A stretch of 5,354 nucleotides of DNA from an uncultured Eubacteriales bacterium. GTDB lineage: Bacteria; Bacillota; Clostridia; Christensenellales; CAG-917. Of this stretch, positions 1 through 5,184 are shown piece by piece. How positions within the stretch are numbered: the first letter of the stretch is position 1; the number at the start of each line of letters is the position of its first letter. Position numbers and translations under genes: made by a program. A model generated the notes under the pieces. It saw nothing but the letters and a program-made list of their open reading frames with translations. It ran no database searches and was not told the origin of the DNA. The stretch spans positions 1-5,354 of the forward strand of contig URNP01000048.1 in assembly GCA_900549225.1 (NCBI GenBank). Direction: 5' to 3'.

Positions 1-3
1 TTT

Positions 4-34
4 GGGGATTCCCACGTCGTTTCACTCCTCTGAC
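4..34. repeat. Degenerate copy of a GGGATTCC-type intergenic repeat
   Basis: Read on the minus strand, this stretch contains GTCA, GAGGAGTGAAACGACG and then TGGGAATCCCC. From memory it resembles a dispersed intergenic element common in many bacterial genomes (GTCATTCCGAGGAGCGAAG followed by CGACGTGGGAATCCCC), with about five bases missing in the middle and a few substitutions. The match is recollection, not a search. The copy lies at the window edge, so its true extent is unknown. Confidence 0.4.
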
Positions 35-49
35 TGGCACGAGGGGCGA

Positions 50-81
50 TTGTTGTCGCCGCAATGCCGTTTGAGCAATTG
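50..81 (+). repeat. 32-nt motif, copy 1, upstream of spoIVA
   Basis: The core GCAATGCCGTTTGAGCAA (61-78) is repeated exactly on the minus strand at 4837-4854. Over 32 nt the two copies share 28 bases. Both copies point toward the start of a gene: this one ends 55 nt before the spoIVA ATG. The left half overlaps a small hairpin, GGCGA (45-49) with TCGCC (56-60). It could be a dispersed repeat or a shared upstream regulatory site. Confidence 0.6.
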
Positions 82-82
82 T

Positions 83-113
83 GCATAAATCCTCTCGACG
101 CGGCATAGAGTTT
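83..113 (+). promoter_or_regulatory. Probable sigma-E promoter of spoIVA
   Basis: A -35-like GCATAAAT (83-90) is followed 13 nt later by a -10-like CATAGAGTTT (104-113). This fits the mother-cell sigma-E pattern (an ATA-containing -35 and a CATA-type -10, about 13-14 nt apart). spoIVA belongs to the sigma-E regulon in Bacillus subtilis, so the match is expected. Transcription would start near 118-120, leaving a leader of under 20 nt with the ribosome site GGAGGAG (127-133). Confidence 0.65.
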
Positions 114-136
114 AGCAAACCAAATCGGAGGAGTTT

Positions 137-1615
137 ATGGATAAATTTGACCTTTATCGCGATATTGCCTCACGCACCGGCGGTGATATTTACGTCGGAG
201 TCGTCGGCCCCGTGCGCACGGGCAAATCTACGCTTATCAAACAGGTGATGCAACAATTCGTCATCGACGGTATCGCTAATCCCGACGACCGCTCCCGCGC
301 TATCGACGAGATTCCGCAATCCGCGGACGGGAAAACTATTATGACTACTCAGCCACGCTTCGTGCCTAATGAGGCCGTAAGAGTGTCCGTGGGCGACAAT
401 ATCGCCGTAAATATGCGACTTATCGACTGCGTGGGCTACCTCGTGGACGGCGCTCTCGGCGCTGAAGAGGACGGAAAAGAACGTATGGTTTCTACGCCGT
501 GGTCGAGCGAGGATATGCCGTTCTCCAAAGCCGCCGAAATCGGTACGCAAAAAGTCATCAAAGAACACAGCACTATCGCTCTTGCCGTCACTACGGACGG
601 AAGTTTCGGTTCTATCAACCGCGAAGAGTACGTCAAGGCGGAGGAGAGGGTTATCTCCGAACTCAAAGAGTGCAAAAAACCCTTCGTCATCGTGCTGAAC
701 GTTGCCGATACGAACGCTCCGAGCGCGCTCGAACTCAAGGACGAACTCGAAAAGAAATACGACGCGCCCGTCATCGTCAAAAACGCTCTCGCACTCGACG
801 AGGACGATATAAGCGAGATTCTCGAATCCGTGCTGCTCGAATTTTCCGTCAAAATCATCGACTTCGATTTGCCGCGCTGGGTGCAGGCTTTGCCTATCGA
901 TTGCGACGTCGTAAGAGAGATTATCGACCGAGTGAGAAATATGTCGGGAGATATCGATAAGATGCGCGACTACGACAAAATCGACGCGTACTTCGAGGAC
1001 GCTCAGTTTTGGAAACAGCCATCCGCTATCAGCCTTGACGCAGGTAAGGGCAGAGTGCAAGTGAAAATGGCTACGGGCGAGGACGTGTTCTTCCGCGTCG
1101 CAAGCGAGCAGTGCGGGATCGACGTCAACGACGATTACGACTTGCTCAAAGAACTCAAAACGTTGTGCAAGGATAGAGAAAAAATCCAGAAAATCCAATC
1201 CGCTATGGAACAGGTGGATACGCTCGGATACGGAATCGTCGCGCCGACGCAGGACGAAATCGAACTGAATCAGCCCGAAATTCTGCGCCAAGGTCAGCAG
1301 TACGGCGTGAAACTCACCGCAAAAGCACCGTCGCTCCACATAATGAAAGTGGACGTCGAAACCGAGGTCAGCCCCGTCATCGGAAGCGAACAGCAGAGCA
1401 AGGACCTTGTGGAAGGTATGCTGCAAGACTTTGAAAACGATAAGCAGGCGATTATGAATACGAATATTTTCGGAAGGTCGCTCTCTACGCTCGTCGCGGA
1501 CGGAATCAACAATAAATTGCAGACCGTTCCGACCGACGCAGAACAGAAACTCCGCAAGACTTTGGGACGTATCGTCAACGAGGGAAGAGGCGGCGTGATT
1601 TGTATCTTGTTGTAA
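137..1615 (+). CDS. spoIVA: Stage IV sporulation protein A (spore coat assembly ATPase)
   Basis: SpoIVA is a cytoskeletal-type ATPase made in the mother cell. In B. subtilis it is anchored to the outer forespore membrane by SpoVM and polymerises, with ATP hydrolysis, into the basement layer of the coat. The 492 residues equal the B. subtilis length, and similarity to the remembered sequence runs end to end. Visible motifs are the Walker A loop GPVRTGKST (24-32, Lys30), the segment QSADGKTIMTT (61-71) with the paired threonines at 70-71 matching the known sensor threonines, the Walker B-like RLIDCVGY (94-101, Asp97) and the C-terminal block NEGRGGVICILL, the end implicated in SpoVM binding. 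The start is fixed by GGAGGAG five to ten bases upstream and by the conserved N-terminus. It appears monocistronic, with a sigma-E-type promoter before it and a terminator 40 nt after it. No truncation or missing motif is seen. Confidence 0.98.
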   Translation: MDKFDLYRDIASRTGGDIYVGVVGPVRTGKSTLIKQVMQQFVIDGIANPDDRSRAIDEIPQSADGKTIMTTQPRFVPNEAVRVSVGDNIAVNMRLIDCVGYLVDGALGAEEDGKERMVSTPWSSEDMPFSKAAEIGTQKVIKEHSTIALAVTTDGSFGSINREEYVKAEERVISELKECKKPFVIVLNVADTNAPSALELKDELEKKYDAPVIVKNALALDEDDISEILESVLLEFSVKIIDFDLPRWVQALPIDCDVVREIIDRVRNMSGDIDKMRDYDKIDAYFEDAQFWKQPSAISLDAGKGRVQVKMATGEDVFFRVASEQCGIDVNDDYDLLKELKTLCKDREKIQKIQSAMEQVDTLGYGIVAPTQDEIELNQPEILRQGQQYGVKLTAKAPSLHIMKVDVETEVSPVIGSEQQSKDLVEGMLQDFENDKQAIMNTNIFGRSLSTLVADGINNKLQTVPTDAEQKLRKTLGRIVNEGRGGVICILL

Positions 1616-1655
1616 CAAAACGTAGTTTACAATACCGTTTGTAAAGGATAAAACG

Positions 1656-1698
1656 CAAAATCCGTCAACAACGCAGGTTGTCGGCGGATTTTGTTTTT
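1656..1698 (+). terminator. Intrinsic terminator of spoIVA, possibly bidirectional
   Basis: CAAAATCCG (1656-1664) pairs with CGGATTTTG (1685-1693). Inside it, ACAAC (1668-1672) pairs with GTTGT (1677-1681) around a GCAG loop, and one C-G and one T.G pair join the two helices. The stem is followed by TTTTT (1694-1698). On the minus strand the same stem is followed by GCGTTTT, so it may also stop transcription of the convergent HNH gene. Confidence 0.85.
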
Positions 1699-1722
1699 GC
1701 GGAATTTGTTGTATCTGTTTTG

Positions 1723-2556
1723 TTATTCGATTTTGTCGCTTTTGCCAAGGTTGCATCGATCGCACAGCGTTCTTAAATTGGACAGTTCGGTTTTCCCGCC
1801 TTTTGAAACGGGTATGATATGATCGACGTGAAGTTTTGCGCCTTCTTGAGCAGTTGCTCCGCATATTTGACATTTGAAACCGTCTCGGCGTAGGACATCG
1901 TACCGCAAGGAGTCGGACAATTTTGCACGTTCGACTTGGACTTGATATGCTCTCGATTGGCGGACGCTTATAAGTCGCCATACTTCTTTGTAGGAACTTG
2001 CGATTTGATCGTAGTCATAATCGTAATGTTTGCTGTAGGAATTGCGGCCTTGCGGACTTGTGTACGATGCGCTTATTCTTATCGTAAAAGTGCATTGCGG
2101 TGATAGTTTGTTTTTCTTAACTATACTTTCTTCGATATTTATGAAAGTGTTGAATGGAACTTTGAACTCTTTTGCGCTCTCTTGCGTAACGGAAGTCGTC
2201 AAATTGTTATAGTCATAACAGTATAATTTGTAGGTGCTAATATTTTTATCGATTTTGGAAATGAGTGTTGAGCATGCTTCCAAGTGCTTCTCAATATATG
2301 AAAAGAAAACGTTGTTCAAATCAAGTCTGTCAAACGACCTTTTTGAGTTGCATTGTTGATTGTATGAGGTGATTGTCGATGAGAAGGTGTAAAAATTGTA
2401 TTTGTTGTTGAGGTCTAATAATTTTTTGTATCTGTCACTATGTTTTTTGACCCTATCATAATAAACGGAGTAGATAATTGCGCATATTATTGCGGCCACC
2501 GCACCTGCAATTGCTATTGCCAAACAAACGTATTTTACTATATCCAAAGTTGACAT
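1723..2556 (-). CDS. Membrane-anchored HNH endonuclease family protein
   Basis: A 277-residue protein with two recognisable parts. Residues 6-32 form one hydrophobic, Ala/Ile-rich segment followed by basic residues (DRVKK), consistent with a single membrane anchor and a cytoplasmic body. Residues 217-277 are a classic HNH nuclease domain: zinc-type CQIC (229-232), HVDH (243-246) with the catalytic-type His, Asn260, and CDRCN (265-269). HNH enzymes cut DNA using one metal ion. The middle (34-210) is unrecognised apart from a YTSPQGRNSY stretch (165-174) that I have seen in similar HNH proteins. The only Met is the first residue, so the ATG is the likely start, although the nearest AAGG (2569-2572) is 12 nt away. 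The first two thirds of the gene are markedly AT-rich (sampled lines about 28-32% G+C, against about 50% for spoIVA and for the HNH end), suggesting horizontal acquisition. Its role is unknown; phage defence or mobile-DNA association is possible. Confidence 0.88.
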   Translation of the reverse strand: MSTLDIVKYVCLAIAIAGAVAAIICAIIYSVYYDRVKKHSDRYKKLLDLNNKYNFYTFSSTITSYNQQCNSKRSFDRLDLNNVFFSYIEKHLEACSTLISKIDKNISTYKLYCYDYNNLTTSVTQESAKEFKVPFNTFINIEESIVKKNKLSPQCTFTIRISASYTSPQGRNSYSKHYDYDYDQIASSYKEVWRLISVRQSRAYQVQVERAKLSDSLRYDVLRRDGFKCQICGATAQEGAKLHVDHIIPVSKGGKTELSNLRTLCDRCNLGKSDKIE

Positions 2557-2592
2557 ATGCGCACTGTACCTTATCTTTTGTTCTTTTGTAAA

Positions 2593-2621
2593 ATTATAAC
2601 ACGACTAATCAATCAAAACAA
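2593..2621 (-). promoter_or_regulatory. Extended -10 promoter of the HNH gene
   Basis: On the minus strand there is a perfect TATAAT (2598 to 2593), preceded directly by TGT, giving the extended -10 form TGnTATAAT. A weak -35, TTGTTT (2621 to 2616), lies 17 nt upstream. The start would be near 2586, about 30 nt before the ATG. This is a standard vegetative sigma-A type site, unlike the sigma-E-like site at spoIVA. Confidence 0.6.
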
Positions 2622-2826
2622 TAGATTATTTTTCGGACATAGGATTGAGGTGTTTTTTTGAGGTGCTTTTAATGTGGATGGGCACAATTACACACATAAT
2701 AATAAGCAGATTTTGCAATTTGTATCAACATTTTTTTTGCGTTGCAATCGGTTGACTTTGAGTGTGTTCGGTTCTAAAATGTGGGCGCAATAAGGAATTG
2801 TATATTGTGATAATCAATATATTTCA
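2622..2826. other. AT-rich intergenic stretch without a gene
   Basis: Most of the 421-bp gap between the divergent HNH and MATE genes. I see no convincing reading frame: the best short one near 2672 has about 27 codons and no ribosome site. A small imperfect palindrome, ATATTG (2802-2807) with CAATAT (2815-2820), lies just before the tandem repeats. No tRNA or recognised riboswitch was found. Confidence 0.5.
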
Positions 2827-2923
2827 ATATGAAGTCGGTATGTCACGATATGAAGTCGGTATGCAAAAACGGAATATTGAAATATGAAGCCGATACGTCG
2901 CAATAAGAAGTTTGTGCGTTGCA
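2827..2923 (+). repeat. 21-nt tandem repeat array upstream of the MATE gene
   Basis: Four units share the pattern ATATGAAGTCGGTATGTCRCR. They lie at 2827-2847, 2848-2868, 2882-2902 and 2903-2923. Units 1 and 2 are identical over their first 16 bases; units 3 and 4 are diverged. A 13-nt insert (2869-2881) separates units 2 and 3. An exact 12-nt inverted repeat brackets the first two units: ATATTTCAATAT (2819-2830) and ATATTGAAATAT (2874-2885). Because 21 is a multiple of three, a 25-codon frame (2829-2906) runs through the repeats, but it has no ribosome site. The array may be a dispersed repeat or a set of protein-binding sites. Confidence 0.7.
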
Positions 2924-2946
2924 ATGATATTGCAAAATAGTATTAA
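2919..2946 (+). promoter_or_regulatory. Probable MATE promoter with embedded operator-like palindrome
   Basis: TTGCAA (2919-2924) and TATTAA (2941-2946), 16 nt apart, are the best -35/-10 pair before the MATE gene. The -35 is the left end of a perfect 17-nt palindrome, TTGCAAT-GAT-ATTGCAA (2919-2935). Palindromes of this size placed between -35 and -10 are typical of repressor operators such as those of MarR or TetR family regulators, which often control drug exporters. No regulator gene is in the window. Confidence 0.45.
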
Positions 2947-2977
2947 TTAAGAAGCGGAATCGATAGGGAATCGTACT

Positions 2978-4456
2978 ATGGAAAAGGATTTGACCGTCGG
3001 GAAACCGATGAGCGTGATTTGGAAGTTTTGTTTGCCTCTGTTTGGAAGCATCATTTTTCAACAACTGTATAATCTCGCAGATAGTTTCGTTGCGGGTAAG
3101 TTTATCGGTGACAACGCTCTCGCCGCCGTCGGAAACAGTTATGAAATTACGTTGATTTTTATTGCGTTCGCTTTCGGGTGCAATATCGGCTGCTCGGTTA
3201 TCGTGGCAAGATTCTTCGGCGCAAAAAAGTATCACGATATGAAAACCGCCGTGTTTACCACCTGGATCGCAGGCGCGGTGCTGTGCGCTGTTCTTATGGT
3301 GCTCGGCCTTACGCTCAGCGAAGCGTTGCTCGGACTTATCAATACGCCGAGCGAAGTTATGGCGGACTCCAAACTGTATCTCGATATATACGTGTGGGGT
3401 TTGCCGTTCGTGTTTTTCTACAATATCGCAACGGGTATCTTCTCGGCAATGGGGGATAGCCGCACGCCGTTTATATTCCTCGCGTGCTCGTCGCTCGCTA
3501 ATATCGGTATGGATATACTGTTCGTCGCATCATTCAAAATGGGCGTGGCGGGCGTTGCGTGGGCTACGTTCCTTTGCCAAGGCGTGAGTTGCGTGCTTGC
3601 CGTGCTGTTCGTGCTGTTGCAACTAAGAAAAGTCAAAACCGAAGGCAAAATCAAGGTCTTTTCTTGGCGTATACTCAAAGATACCGCCATTATCGCCGTC
3701 CCGAGCATCTTCCAACAGAGTTTTATTTCCGTGGGTAATATCATCATACAAAGTATGGTTAACTCGTTCGGCACTGCGGTTATGGCAGGGTACTCCGCAA
3801 GCATAAAACTCAATAACCTCGTCGTCACTTCGTTTACGACGCTCGGCAACGGTATCTCCAACTTCACAAGCCAAAACCTCGGCGCAAATAAGACGGATCG
3901 TATTCGCCCCGGATTTTGGTCGGGGTTGGTGTTCGTGTGGATCCTTTGCGTGCCTATCGTGTTGCTTTATATGCTCGCAGGCAAGCCGCTGTTGCTCATC
4001 TTCCTCGAGGACGGTGGCAGTGACGCGATGAGCGTCGGATTGCAATTCTTGCGTATCGTGTCGCCGTTCTACTTTATGGTGGCGGTCAAAATTATCGCGG
4101 ACGGCGTGCTCCGCGGCGGCGGGAAAATGGTCAGATTTATGATCACGACGTTTACGGATCTGATCCTGCGTGTGGTAATCTCCGCTTGCCTGTATAAGCC
4201 GCTCGGCCCTGTCGGAATTTGGTGGTCGTGGCCTATCGGTTGGGCTGTGGGTACTATCCTTTCCGCGTGCTTCTTCTTTACGATAAAATGGAATAAGCAC
4301 CTTCCCGAAGAAGTGTATATCAGAGAATCGAATCTGCCCGAATCTGTCGTAGATAACGATGAAGAACTTGCAACGGAAGTGCTCGAAACCGAAGAAGAGG
4401 CAACCGACGACGCACTTGCGATTGCGGAAACGGACGGAGAAAACGTTAACGAATGA
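2978..4456 (+). CDS. MATE family efflux transporter (COG0534, NorM/YoeA-like)
   Basis: An inner-membrane exporter that moves cationic drugs, metabolites or toxins out of the cell in exchange for Na+ or H+. The 492 residues show the MATE layout of two six-helix halves: membrane segments from about residue 13 to 215, a basic loop (LRKVKTEGKIK, 216-226), then segments from about 235 to 437. Family signatures include IFQQLYNLADSFVAGKFIG (26-44), MGDSRTP (158-164), the second-half counterpart IFQQSFISVGNIIIQSMVN (244-262) and LGANKTDRI (301-309). Substrate cannot be read from sequence. The start is supported by AGGGA (2965-2969) eight bases upstream and by the typical N-terminus with a short soluble lead. 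Unusual is a hydrophilic, strongly acidic tail of about 50 residues (443-492) rich in Glu and Asp, longer than in most relatives, which usually end soon after the last helix. It is transcribed alone and ends in a strong terminator. Confidence 0.95.
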   Translation: MEKDLTVGKPMSVIWKFCLPLFGSIIFQQLYNLADSFVAGKFIGDNALAAVGNSYEITLIFIAFAFGCNIGCSVIVARFFGAKKYHDMKTAVFTTWIAGAVLCAVLMVLGLTLSEALLGLINTPSEVMADSKLYLDIYVWGLPFVFFYNIATGIFSAMGDSRTPFIFLACSSLANIGMDILFVASFKMGVAGVAWATFLCQGVSCVLAVLFVLLQLRKVKTEGKIKVFSWRILKDTAIIAVPSIFQQSFISVGNIIIQSMVNSFGTAVMAGYSASIKLNNLVVTSFTTLGNGISNFTSQNLGANKTDRIRPGFWSGLVFVWILCVPIVLLYMLAGKPLLLIFLEDGGSDAMSVGLQFLRIVSPFYFMVAVKIIADGVLRGGGKMVRFMITTFTDLILRVVISACLYKPLGPVGIWWSWPIGWAVGTILSACFFFTIKWNKHLPEEVYIRESNLPESVVDNDEELATEVLETEEEATDDALAIAETDGENVNE

Positions 4457-4460
4457 AAGG

Positions 4461-4490
4461 AAAAAAGCGCATCGAAAGATGCGCTTTTTT
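4461..4490 (+). terminator. Intrinsic terminator of the MATE gene, symmetric
   Basis: AAAAAAGCGCATC (4461-4473) and GATGCGCTTTTTT (4478-4490) are exact inverted copies, giving a 13-bp stem capped by the stable tetraloop GAAA. It begins five bases after the stop codon. The A and T runs at both ends let it act on either strand, so it could also block read-through from the convergent small gene. Confidence 0.93.
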
Positions 4491-4491
4491 C

Positions 4492-4556
4492 ATGATATCC
4501 CATGGGTCGATAATATCCTCACAAGGCTTGGATGATATCACATTGTGATGATATCC
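4492..4556. repeat. GATATC-rich palindromic repeat patch
   Basis: GATATC occurs at 4494-4499, 4534-4539 and 4550-4555, with a near copy GATAATATCC at 4509-4518. The last two sit in a 27-bp imperfect palindrome (4530-4556): arms GGATGATATCACA and TGTGATGATATCC match at 10 of 13 positions around a single central T. The patch lies between two convergent terminators and contains no reading frame. It looks like a short dispersed repeat or a protein-binding cluster. Confidence 0.55.
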
Positions 4557-4580
4557 ATACTGCGTGTGGGTTGGTTGTGA

Positions 4581-4606
4581 TAATAAAAAATGCGCCGTCG
4601 GCGCAT
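4581..4606 (-). terminator. Intrinsic terminator of the small convergent gene
   Basis: On the minus strand, ATGCGCC and GGCGCAT form a 7-bp stem (4590-4606) with a three-base loop, followed by TTTTTTATTA (4590 to 4581). It starts seven bases after the small gene's stop codon. This tight placement is the best evidence that the small gene is transcribed. Confidence 0.85.
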
Positions 4607-4612
4607 CGAAAA

Positions 4613-4795
4613 TCACCAGTCTTCACGGTGATTGATTTTTACGTCGTCGTAATACTCAAAATACTTTTGCTTGTATCTTTGAGTTTCGTTGCGATGACGT
4701 TTTAGTTCCTCTCGAGCGGCTTTCTCCGCTTCGGTTTTGGGTTCTGCACCCTTGACTTCATCAAGAGGGGTGAGACGAGTTTTTTCGTAATCCAT
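4613..4795 (-). CDS. Small charged protein of unknown function, 60 residues
   Basis: I do not recognise this protein. From the ATG at 4795 it has 60 residues beginning MDYEKTRLTPLDEV and ending NHREDW. It is hydrophilic, with no signal peptide or membrane segment. Residues 18-50 are rich in Glu, Lys, Arg and Ala, then Tyr, and should form a helix, perhaps a short coiled coil. An alternative TTG start at 4825 would add ten residues but has no better ribosome site. Neither start has a strong Shine-Dalgarno: the ATG has only AGAGTAG about ten bases before it. Reality is supported by the protein-like composition and by an intrinsic terminator seven bases after the stop. It converges on the MATE gene and lies downstream of a 32-nt motif also found before spoIVA. 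It could be a small regulatory or spore-associated protein, but that is a guess. Confidence 0.6.
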   Translation of the reverse strand: MDYEKTRLTPLDEVKGAEPKTEAEKAAREELKRHRNETQRYKQKYFEYYDDVKINHREDW

Positions 4796-4833
4796 AAGCA
4801 AAAATCTACTCTGAGGCAACGGCAATAAGCAAG

Positions 4834-4865
4834 CAGTTGCTCAAACGGCATTGCGGTGATGACAA
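4834..4865 (-). repeat. 32-nt motif, copy 2, upstream of the small gene
   Basis: This is the inverted partner of the motif at 50-81: 28 of 32 bases agree, including an exact 18-base core, GCAATGCCGTTTGAGCAA (4854 to 4837). It ends 38 nt before the small gene's ATG, in the same gene-facing orientation as the copy before spoIVA. Sequence similarity fades on both sides, so the motif is a discrete block. Confidence 0.6.
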
Positions 4866-4888
4866 AAAACTAGTTTATTGCCATAAAC
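4866..4888 (-). other. AU-rich hairpin followed by a T run
   Basis: GTTTAT (4873-4878) and ATAAAC (4883-4888) form a 6-bp stem. Read on the minus strand the loop is GGCA and the stem is followed by TAGTTTTTTG. This resembles a weak intrinsic terminator or attenuator about 70 nt before the small gene, directly upstream of the 32-nt motif. The stem has few G-C pairs, so function is doubtful. Confidence 0.35.
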
Positions 4889-4905
4889 CGCATTTGTTCT
4901 CGCAA

Positions 4906-5082
4906 TTACTCCGCACAAGTCATCTTCACTCTCAAATCGAGCACGGACAAAAATTCTGCCTCAATTCCGTGCGATGACTTGTTTGGTGAGGCGTGCTGCG
5001 CACGCAAGATGGGTAAAACTCTTGCCGCAGTTTCGCCAAATTATCTGCTTGGTGAAGCGTGCTATGCACGCATGCGGAGTAA
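4906..5082 (+). ncRNA. Candidate multi-branched structured RNA or composite repeat
   Basis: A long-range stem closes the element: TTACTCCGC (4906-4914) pairs with GCGGAGTAA (5074-5082). Directly inside it, ACAAGTCATC (4915-4924) pairs with GATGACTTGT (4973-4982), enclosing GCACGGA (4941-4947) with TCCGTGC (4966-4972); the two helices abut on the 3' side and leave a 16-nt bulge on the 5' side. Four hairpins follow in close series: GCGTGC-TGC-GCACGC (4991-5005), AAACT with AGTTT (5016-5033), CGCCAA with TTGGTG (5034-5054) and GCGTGC-TAT-GCACGC (5057-5071). The pairing 5035-5053 is G.U on the plus strand but C.A on the minus, favouring a plus-strand RNA. No known RNA class is recognised. A MITE-like or REP-like composite repeat is an equal alternative. 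Confidence 0.45.
4973..5082 (+). repeat. Two diverged direct repeats, 66 nt apart
   Basis: Copy 1 (about 4976-5018) and copy 2 (about 5042-5084) share TTGGTGA, then GCGTGCT, GCACGCA, and a spaced G-GTAAA. They differ mainly in the hairpin loop (TGC against TAT) and in single bases such as TTGGTGAGG and TTGGTGAAG. The 12 stem bases of the central hairpin are unchanged in both copies. This points to a duplicated structural unit within the hairpin-rich region. Confidence 0.65.
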
Positions 5083-5101
5083 AGCAGTGTGTGTCGTTGA
5101 C

Positions 5102-5135
5102 TGAACGGTTTGTGCGTTTAGGCACGAAACGTTCG
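5102..5135 (+). other. Long imperfect hairpin
   Basis: Bases 5102-5115 pair with 5122-5135 (arm cores AACGGTTTGTGC and GCACGAAACGTT) around a GTTTAG loop. There is one G-A mismatch (5108 with 5129) and two T.G pairs (5111 with 5126, 5102 with 5135). The T.G pairs work only in a plus-strand RNA. It continues the series of hairpins that begins at 4906. Confidence 0.6.
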
Positions 5136-5148
5136 TTTGATATAAGTT

Positions 5149-5184
5149 TGCACCTACGGTGCAGTTGGATTGCGCTGTACGCAA
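5149..5184 (+). other. Two further short hairpins
   Basis: TGCACC-TAC-GGTGCA (5149-5163) is a perfect 6-bp stem with a three-base loop, the same format as the hairpins at 4991 and 5057 but with a different stem sequence. TTGCG-CTGTA-CGCAA (5170-5184) is a 5-bp stem six bases later. Both extend the hairpin array to the right. Confidence 0.5.

Noticed and set aside
170..1981. 603-codon minus-strand open frame opposite spoIVA
   Set aside because: It is a shadow of spoIVA codon bias: Arg, His and Phe-rich without any domain, and it runs through the terminator into the HNH gene. SpoIVA on the other strand is unambiguous.
2829..2906. 25-codon leader peptide gene before the MATE gene
   Set aside because: No ribosome site precedes it, it lies upstream of the proposed promoter, and its openness follows from a repeat length divisible by three.
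2843..3235. 130-codon minus-strand frame over the MATE start and tandem repeats
   Set aside because: It overlaps the conserved MATE N-terminus and the repeat array, has no recognisable domain and no terminator after it.
3623..4300. 225-codon minus-strand frame inside the MATE gene
   Set aside because: It is an antisense shadow of a strongly supported membrane protein; composition is Arg, His and Asp-rich with no family resemblance.
4823..4825. TTG start for the small protein, adding ten residues
   Set aside because: No Shine-Dalgarno precedes it, and the added residues do not improve resemblance to any family; the ATG at 4795 is the simpler choice, although not proven.
4973..5082. CRISPR array
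   Set aside because: Only two diverged units, with no uniform repeat and spacer alternation and no cas gene in the window.
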